A stretch of 64,000 nt of DNA from Streptomyces griseomycini (GTDB lineage Bacteria > Actinomycetota > Actinomycetes > Streptomycetales > Streptomycetaceae): the NCBI RefSeq assembly GCF_014203535.1, contig NZ_JACHJI010000016.1:62001-126000 (forward strand). Direction: 5' to 3'. Position numbers and translations under genes: made by a program. The notes under the pieces were generated by a model that was not told the DNA's origin, searched no databases, and saw nothing but the letters and a program-made list of their open reading frames with translations. This document shows positions 59,473-64,000 of this stretch, in pieces. Every line of letters begins with the position of its first letter. The first letter of the stretch is position 1.

Positions 59473-62446
59473 GACCCCGGGGGCCACGGCCGTGGCCCTT
59501 CAGCGGGAACTGCTGCGCCGGGCCCGCGAACGTGCCGCGAGCCGTCCCGGTGGGTCCTCCGGAGACGCCGGCGCCCCCGGAGACGCCCACCGGGGTCCCG
59601 CACCGCTGTCCCACGCCCAGCGCCGCATGTGGCTCATGGACCGGCTCGGTCACGGCGGGGCCTCCTACAGCGTGCCCTTCGCCACCCGGCTGCGCGGTCC
59701 ACTGGACCTCGACGCGCTGCGGACCGCGCTGACCGCCCTCGTGCACCGCCACGAGATCCTGCGCACGCGGTACGGGCAGCGGGACGGGGAACCCTTCCAG
59801 GAGGTTCTCCCGGCGCCACGAACGCTCGACGCGCGTGTCGTGGAGACGGACCCGGAGCACGCCCACGGCCTGCTGGTCGAGGAGGCCCACCGGCCGTTCG
59901 ACCTGTCCGCCGGGCCCCTGCCGCGGGTCCTGGTGCTGCGGCACGGCGCGGAGGACCACACGGTCCTGCTGACGTTCCACCACATCGCGGTCGACGGCGC
60001 CTCACTGGAGATCATCGCCCGGGAGGTGGCCGGACTCTACGCGACCGCCGCCGGCCGTCCCACGGGCGCCACCGGCGCCGCGCATCCGCAACCGGTCACG
60101 CGGCCCCTCCGCTACGCGGACTTCGCGCGCCGTGAACACGCGGCGGCCGACCGGTTCGAGGAGGGGCTGCGCCACTGGACCGGCCGCCTCGAGGGGGCCG
60201 CGCCGCCCCCGCTGCCCCGCCCCGTGCGCCCGCCCGCCGACGTCGGCGTCCGGTCCGCCGGCGTCCGTACCGTGCCGCTCGGGTCCCGGGTGCCGGAGGA
60301 CCTGCGGGCGCTCGGCGCGTCGTGCCGGGCCACCCTGTTCACCACGGTCCTCGCCGCGGCCTTCGCCGCCCTGCACCGCTTCACCGGCGAGGACGACCTG
60401 CTCATCGGTGTGGCGAGCACCCACCGCAGGGGGGCGGACATGCGCGGCCTGGTCGGCCTGTGCGTCAACACCCTCCCGGTGCGCGTCGACACGTCCGGCG
60501 ACCCGGCCTTCACCGTCCTGGTGGAGCGGGTGCGGGACGCGCTGCTGGAGGCCCAGCGCCACCGTGACGTGCCGTTCGACCTCGTCGTGGAGCGCCTCGG
60601 CGGCGCCGCCCGTGCCGCCGACGGGACGGCACTGGTCCGGGTGACCAGCGACGTCGTGGCGGAGCCCACGGTGCTGCGGCTGCCCGGCACCCGGGGCGAG
60701 CACGTGGACGTCGGTGTCGGCGAGGCCAAGTTCGACCTGTCGTTCGGCCTGCTCGACACGGGCGGTCCCGCCGCACTCGTCCAGTACGGCCGCGCCGTGC
60801 TGGACGAGGCGACGGCCGCCTCGCTGGCCGACGGCTTCGCCGAACTCCTCACCACGGTCGCTTCCGACCCCGGGGCGCGCCTGTCCCGGCTCCCCGTCCG
60901 GGCCCACGCCCAGTCCCCCACCCCGGCGCGGGGTGCGGGCCGGCCGGCCGGGGGGGACCACGCACCCGTCAGGGGCGGGCATCCGGCGGAGACGCTGCTG
61001 CTCGCGCACCCGCGGGTGGCGGAGGCCGTCGTCGTCGAACCGGACGGCGGACCGCTCCTGGCGTACGCCGTACTGCGCGGTGTCGCGGGCCCTTCGCGCG
61101 CCGACCTGCGGTCGGCCCTGCGGGCGTCGCTCCCCCCGGAGTCGGTGCCCGTGGCCGTGACCCTGCTGGACGCCATGCCGCGTACGGCCCGGGGCGCCAC
61201 CGACACGTCGCGGCTGCCGGGCCTGCCGCCCGTCCCCGCCCCGGCGGGTCCGCTCGGGGAGGCCGTGACGGAGGCGTTCGCGGCGTTGCTGGACTGCCCG
61301 GTGCCGGGGCCCGACGACGACTTCTTCGACCTCGGCGGCCACTCGCTGACCGCGGTCCGGCTCGCCGAGCGGCTGCGGGCCGCGCTGAAGCTTCCGCTGA
61401 CGGGGCTGGACATCCTCCAGGCCCGTACACCCCGGGCTCTGGCCGCCCTGCTGCAGGAACGGGCCGCGCAGCGGGCCACAGCGGCCGCGCCCACCCGCCC
61501 GGCGCGTTCCCGGGGCGTGTGTGAGGGGACGGTCCTGGTCACCGGCGCGACCGGTGGCGTCGGCGCCTTCGTCCTGCGGGAACTGGCCGCGCGGGGACGT
61601 CCCGTGCTCGCCCTGGCCCGGCCCGAGTCCGCGCACCTGGTAGACGGGGAGGGGGTGGACGTCGTCGAAGGCGACCTCGCCGACCTGGACGGTCTGCGCG
61701 CGGCGGTCGCGAGCGCCGACGCGGTGATCCACGCCGCGTGCACCTTCGTCCGTCCCGAGGTGGACGTGGCGGCCATGAGGGCGATGGTGGAAGCCTGGCG
61801 GCGCGGTCCGTTCGTCTTCGTCAGCAGCGTCGACGCCTACGGGCATCCCGCCGAGGACCTGGTGGCGGAGGGGGCACCGTCACGGCAGCCGCTGAGCCCG
61901 TACGGCCGGGCCAAGCTGGACTGCGAGCGGATACTGCTGGAAGCGGCCGGCACCGGGGGCCGGGGCGGCGCGAGCGCCGTACGCTCCCCTTTGGTGTGGG
62001 GCCCGCACCAGCGGCTGCGCGACCAGCTGCGCTGGGGGGCGACCGGTGTGCTCTACCAAGCCGTGCGGCAGGGACGGCCGGTCGGTCTGCCGGGGCCGGG
62101 GGCCCGCGGCCACGCCTGGTACGGAGCGCCCTGGGTGCACGCGGCCGCCCTGGCGCGGGCCGTGACCTCGTGCCTCGACGCGCCCGTGCACGGGGTGGCG
62201 AACGCCGTCGGCGGCCATGTGTCCTGGCACGACCTCACTGCACGGCTGGTCGAGCTGCTGCACCCCGGCGGTGCGGGAACCGGGGACGGTGTCGTCGGGG
62301 CGGTCCTTGAGACGGACGACGTGCATCCGGACCTCGACCACCACTGGCGGTACCGGGCCGATCGGCTGGCTCCGTCCCTGCGGGAGCGACCGGGCGAGGA
62401 CTGGCGCACCGTCCTGGCGGAGATGGCCGGCACGTCCGGCGTCTGA
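59462..62446 (+). CDS. terminal NRPS protein: C, adenylation remnant, T, SDR
   Basis: A 994-residue protein. A normal C domain (PLSHAQRRMWLMDRL; HHIAVDG from residue 173) is followed by about 90 residues (about 510-600) that match only the C-terminal subdomain of an A domain (HPRVAEAVVVEPDGGPLLAY, then LPPESVPVAVTLLDAMPRTA). No A1-A7 core is present and the A10 lysine motif is lost. Then come a T domain (LGGHSL, serine 628) and an extended SDR: TGATGGVG from about 694, SSVDAYG, and catalytic YGRAK with Tyr 814 and Lys 818. The SDR is compact and epimerase-like rather than the larger canonical thioester reductase. The T domain must be loaded in trans. ATG 59462 lies within the previous gene's end. 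Confidence 0.9.
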   Translation: MAAETPGATAVALQRELLRRARERAASRPGGSSGDAGAPGDAHRGPAPLSHAQRRMWLMDRLGHGGASYSVPFATRLRGPLDLDALRTALTALVHRHEILRTRYGQRDGEPFQEVLPAPRTLDARVVETDPEHAHGLLVEEAHRPFDLSAGPLPRVLVLRHGAEDHTVLLTFHHIAVDGASLEIIAREVAGLYATAAGRPTGATGAAHPQPVTRPLRYADFARREHAAADRFEEGLRHWTGRLEGAAPPPLPRPVRPPADVGVRSAGVRTVPLGSRVPEDLRALGASCRATLFTTVLAAAFAALHRFTGEDDLLIGVASTHRRGADMRGLVGLCVNTLPVRVDTSGDPAFTVLVERVRDALLEAQRHRDVPFDLVVERLGGAARAADGTALVRVTSDVVAEPTVLRLPGTRGEHVDVGVGEAKFDLSFGLLDTGGPAALVQYGRAVLDEATAASLADGFAELLTTVASDPGARLSRLPVRAHAQSPTPARGAGRPAGGDHAPVRGGHPAETLLLAHPRVAEAVVVEPDGGPLLAYAVLRGVAGPSRADLRSALRASLPPESVPVAVTLLDAMPRTARGATDTSRLPGLPPVPAPAGPLGEAVTEAFAALLDCPVPGPDDDFFDLGGHSLTAVRLAERLRAALKLPLTGLDILQARTPRALAALLQERAAQRATAAAPTRPARSRGVCEGTVLVTGATGGVGAFVLRELAARGRPVLALARPESAHLVDGEGVDVVEGDLADLDGLRAAVASADAVIHAACTFVRPEVDVAAMRAMVEAWRRGPFVFVSSVDAYGHPAEDLVAEGAPSRQPLSPYGRAKLDCERILLEAAGTGGRGGASAVRSPLVWGPHQRLRDQLRWGATGVLYQAVRQGRPVGLPGPGARGHAWYGAPWVHAAALARAVTSCLDAPVHGVANAVGGHVSWHDLTARLVELLHPGGAGTGDGVVGAVLETDDVHPDLDHHWRYRADRLAPSLRERPGEDWRTVLAEMAGTSGV

Positions 62447-62447
62447 C

Positions 62448-62498
62448 GTCACCCGCACGGTCCGAACGTCCCATCGGATGCGCGGACCGTGCGGTGAC
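62448..62498. terminator. NRPS operon terminator
   Basis: GTCACCCGCACGGTCCG pairs with CGGACCGTGCGGTGAC (16 pairs, one bulged base) around an 18-base loop, starting one base after the last stop codon. Confidence 0.85.
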
Positions 62499-63007
62499 CG
62501 TCCGTCCCCGGGCAAGTGCCTCTTCCGGTTCCGCCGACCGGACGTCGGGCCGTACACCCTGCACGACCATCACGGCGGACTGCGGCTGGAGCACTGACAG
62601 CCACCGCCGTGGAGGCCGGACGCGAAGGGCTCCGCGCCCGGCGGGCAGCGGTGGTGCCGGGCCGGGGCAGCGCGGTGAATTCCCGGCGTGAGGCCGTGCG
62701 GGCCTGGGGAGAAGCTGCCGGTGGAGGAGCCGGGCGGGTTCGCTGTGCCCGCACCGCAGCAGGCTGGTACCGGACGGCGGCTCAGGGGCATGCCCATCGG
62801 TCACGGGACGACGCTCTCGCTGATGTCGGTGCGCCGCTCGCGGTCGGACCGGGCGTCGGCATGTGTCATCGGCAGCCGGGCGGGGCGGCGCGCTGAGCAA
62901 GGCGCGCCTCCTCGGCGGACGGTTGCCCGGCGCGGTGGTCTCGTGATGCAGGACGGTGGCGGTCTCGGCCGGCGAGGGCCGGACGCGGGCGGCCGCATCG
63001 TGTCCCA
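62499..63007. other. intergenic, no supported gene
   Basis: About 510 bases between the NRPS terminator and the next hairpin. Open frames on both strands are Arg/Gly/Pro-rich, lack ribosome sites and resemble nothing known to me. Confidence 0.4.
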
Positions 63008-63042
63008 CGAGGGGCCGGGCGGTCCGACCGCCCGGCCCCTCG
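63008..63042. terminator. perfect 17-bp inverted repeat, terminator
   Basis: CGAGGGGCCGGGCGGTC and its exact complement are separated by one base. It starts 12 bases beyond the stop of the minus-strand CBM20 gene. Confidence 0.85.
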
Positions 63043-63053
63043 TCGTCAGACGA

Positions 63054-63470
63054 TCAGTTGCGGAAGTTCTCGTGAGTAATGTAGGTGCCGGTCGGCGGGG
63101 TGACCGTGCTGCGGTTGAGGCCGCTCTCCCAGACGACGGGGGCGTTGTTGCCCTTGATGATGTACTTGTACTCCACAGGGGTGTTCGCCGGGAGGACGAC
63201 GGTGGCCGACCAGGTCGGGTAGGCGGCCGAGGAGAGCGGCACCGCCTTGTCCGGGTCCCACGAGCCGAGTTCCGGCCGGTCGCCGGTGACGTAGACCTGC
63301 TGGCCCCACTGGGTGTACGTGGTGACGTTGAACGTCGCCACGACGGAGTTCCCAGCCACTCGTGCGGACGGTACGGCCGATGCCTGCGGGGCCGCGAGCA
63401 ACCCGAGGAGCAGGGCGCACACGGCTGCCAGCCCCAGGCGCAGGCGATCTTGCGGACGGCTGCGGTTCAT
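63054..63470 (-). CDS. small secreted CBM20 starch-binding protein
   Basis: A 138-residue protein. A signal peptide (about 1-32, LAAVCALLLGLLAAPQASA) precedes a single CBM20 domain: VVATFNVTTYTQWGQQVYVT, then ELGSWDPDKAVPLSSAAYPT, W in WSATVVLP, and VEYKYIIKGNNAPVVWESGL with the binding-site tryptophan, ending ITHENFRN. CBM20 normally sits at the end of amylases or glucoamylases; here it is the whole protein. It should bind starch outside the cell. ATG 63470 has GGAAGGACG at about 10 bases. It may be the remnant of an amylase or a genuine stand-alone binder. Confidence 0.85.
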   Translation of the reverse strand: MNRSRPQDRLRLGLAAVCALLLGLLAAPQASAVPSARVAGNSVVATFNVTTYTQWGQQVYVTGDRPELGSWDPDKAVPLSSAAYPTWSATVVLPANTPVEYKYIIKGNNAPVVWESGLNRSTVTPPTGTYITHENFRN

Positions 63471-63547
63471 GAGGAACGTCCTTCCATGGGACGAGGGGAC
63501 GGTCTGCCAGGGCCCTGACGAACGCCATCCTTATGATCTCCGCATGC

Positions 63548-63557
63548 CTTGCGCAAG
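63548..63557. promoter_or_regulatory. CTTGCGCAAG palindrome, possible MalR-type operator
   Basis: A 10-base perfect palindrome upstream of the CBM20 gene, resembling the CTTGCAAG core used by the maltose repressor MalR in Streptomyces amylase promoters. On the minus strand it overlaps a possible -35 (TTGCGC) followed 17 bases later by TAAGGA. The remaining DNA to 63865 is relatively AT-rich near 63560-63650 and carries no supported gene. Confidence 0.45.
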
Positions 63558-63865
63558 TGAATGAAAGAGTTTTCAGACATAGTGGAACAGTCAAGAATAT
63601 GGGCCGTTCACATGGCTGTTTCTGAGATGAAAGGTTTGCAGAGCTCCTACGCGAATGTCGCCACCGCACATCTGCCGGTGCGTTCCTCGTGTGCCACCTA
63701 CCCCTGACAAGTCGATCAGCCGGAGCAATGAGGCGCTCCCCTCGCCCGTTGCTGTCCGGCGCACCGCACATGTCCTGATCCGGACACGACAGGGCTTGGC
63801 CACTCGGCCCGGTCCCGACCGAAGGCAGGGCTGGGCGGTCCCGCCCCCCCTCCCGGTGCACCGTC

Positions 63866-64000
63866 TCACCGTCGCACGAGGTCGTCGCAGCACCACTGCC
63901 CGAGGGGTGCGCCGAGACTGCGGGAGACGCGGCCTCCCTCGGAGGCCACCAGCGGGTCGATGAGCTGCGCCGCCTCGGGTCGGTGGGCACATCGTTCACA
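63866..64000 (-). CDS. 3' end of a gene cut by the window edge
   Basis: A minus-strand frame with no stop to the right edge gives CERCAHRPEAAQLIDPLVAS and ends in GQWCCDDLVRR. Composition and codon bias look coding, and the CxxC plus late CC could bind a metal. It lacks a visible start because the gene continues beyond the window. I do not recognise the family. Confidence 0.42.
   Translation of the reverse strand, partial: CERCAHRPEAAQLIDPLVASEGGRVSRSLGAPLGQWCCDDLVRR

Larger units (their letters stand above)
49500..62446 (+). other. nonribosomal peptide biosynthetic operon
   Basis: Six plus-strand genes in series with gaps of 55, 135, -1, 40 and -11 bases, ending at a hairpin right after the last stop. 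Order: exporter, stand-alone C, C-A-T, A-T, A-T, C-(A remnant)-T-SDR. Three complete A domains, four carrier domains and three C domains suggest a tri- or tetrapeptide. No thioesterase, MbtH, epimerisation domain, regulator or tailoring oxygenase is visible between 48.3 and 64 kb. Confidence 0.9.

Overview
The window is high-GC DNA with strong G/C preference at third codon positions, frequent GTG and TTG starts, and many SARP, XRE/MmyB, TetR, MarR, LysR and GntR regulators. It also carries a CebR-type cellulase operator and rare TTA leucine codons. Together these point to a Streptomyces chromosome, probably an accessory (arm-like) region. No rRNA, tRNA or CRISPR array was seen.

Layout. 0-11 kb: small regulator/enzyme pairs, including a MarR-hydrolase pair with twin operators, a cupin-XRE regulator beside an epoxide hydrolase, and a dehalogenase-like hydrolase beside a SARP; an IS110 relic lies among them. 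11-20 kb: a patchwork of IS6, IS5 and HTH relics around a streptogramin-inactivation set. That set has a TetR regulator divergent from a Vat acetyltransferase, a decayed macrolide glycosyltransferase, and a hydrolase-vgb operon. A DoxX/LysR pair bracketed by a 29-bp inverted repeat lies between vgb and the right-hand IS6 relic. 20-23 kb: an amidohydrolase followed by a protein that looks like a barrel-less amidohydrolase fused to an Atu4866 domain, and a separate Atu4866-only gene. 23-36 kb: two paralogous MmyB-type regulators, a GntR-controlled VOC/SDR operon, an AfsR-like SARP, two lipoproteins and a BKACE-type enzyme. 36-49 kb: a 1,170-residue helical-repeat protein, a secreted GH5 cellulase under a CebR operator, IS630 debris, a GAF-ANTAR protein, a poorly coding 2.4-kb stretch with one strong promoter-like sequence, and a secreted lysyl-oxidase homologue.

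49.5-62.4 kb: a compact six-gene nonribosomal peptide operon. Its order is MFS exporter, stand-alone condensation protein, C-A-T, A-T, A-T, and a last protein C-(A remnant)-T-SDR. The genes overlap or are tightly spaced and end at a strong hairpin. No thioesterase, MbtH protein or phosphopantetheinyl transferase is present. The last protein, where only the C-terminal subdomain of an adenylation domain survives and an epimerase-like SDR replaces the usual release domain, is the best candidate here for undescribed chemistry. The right edge holds a small secreted CBM20-only protein and the 3' end of a Cys-containing gene.

All functional calls come from reading the translated sequence and recalling families; no database search was run. 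Domain residue numbers are approximate unless tied to a codon.
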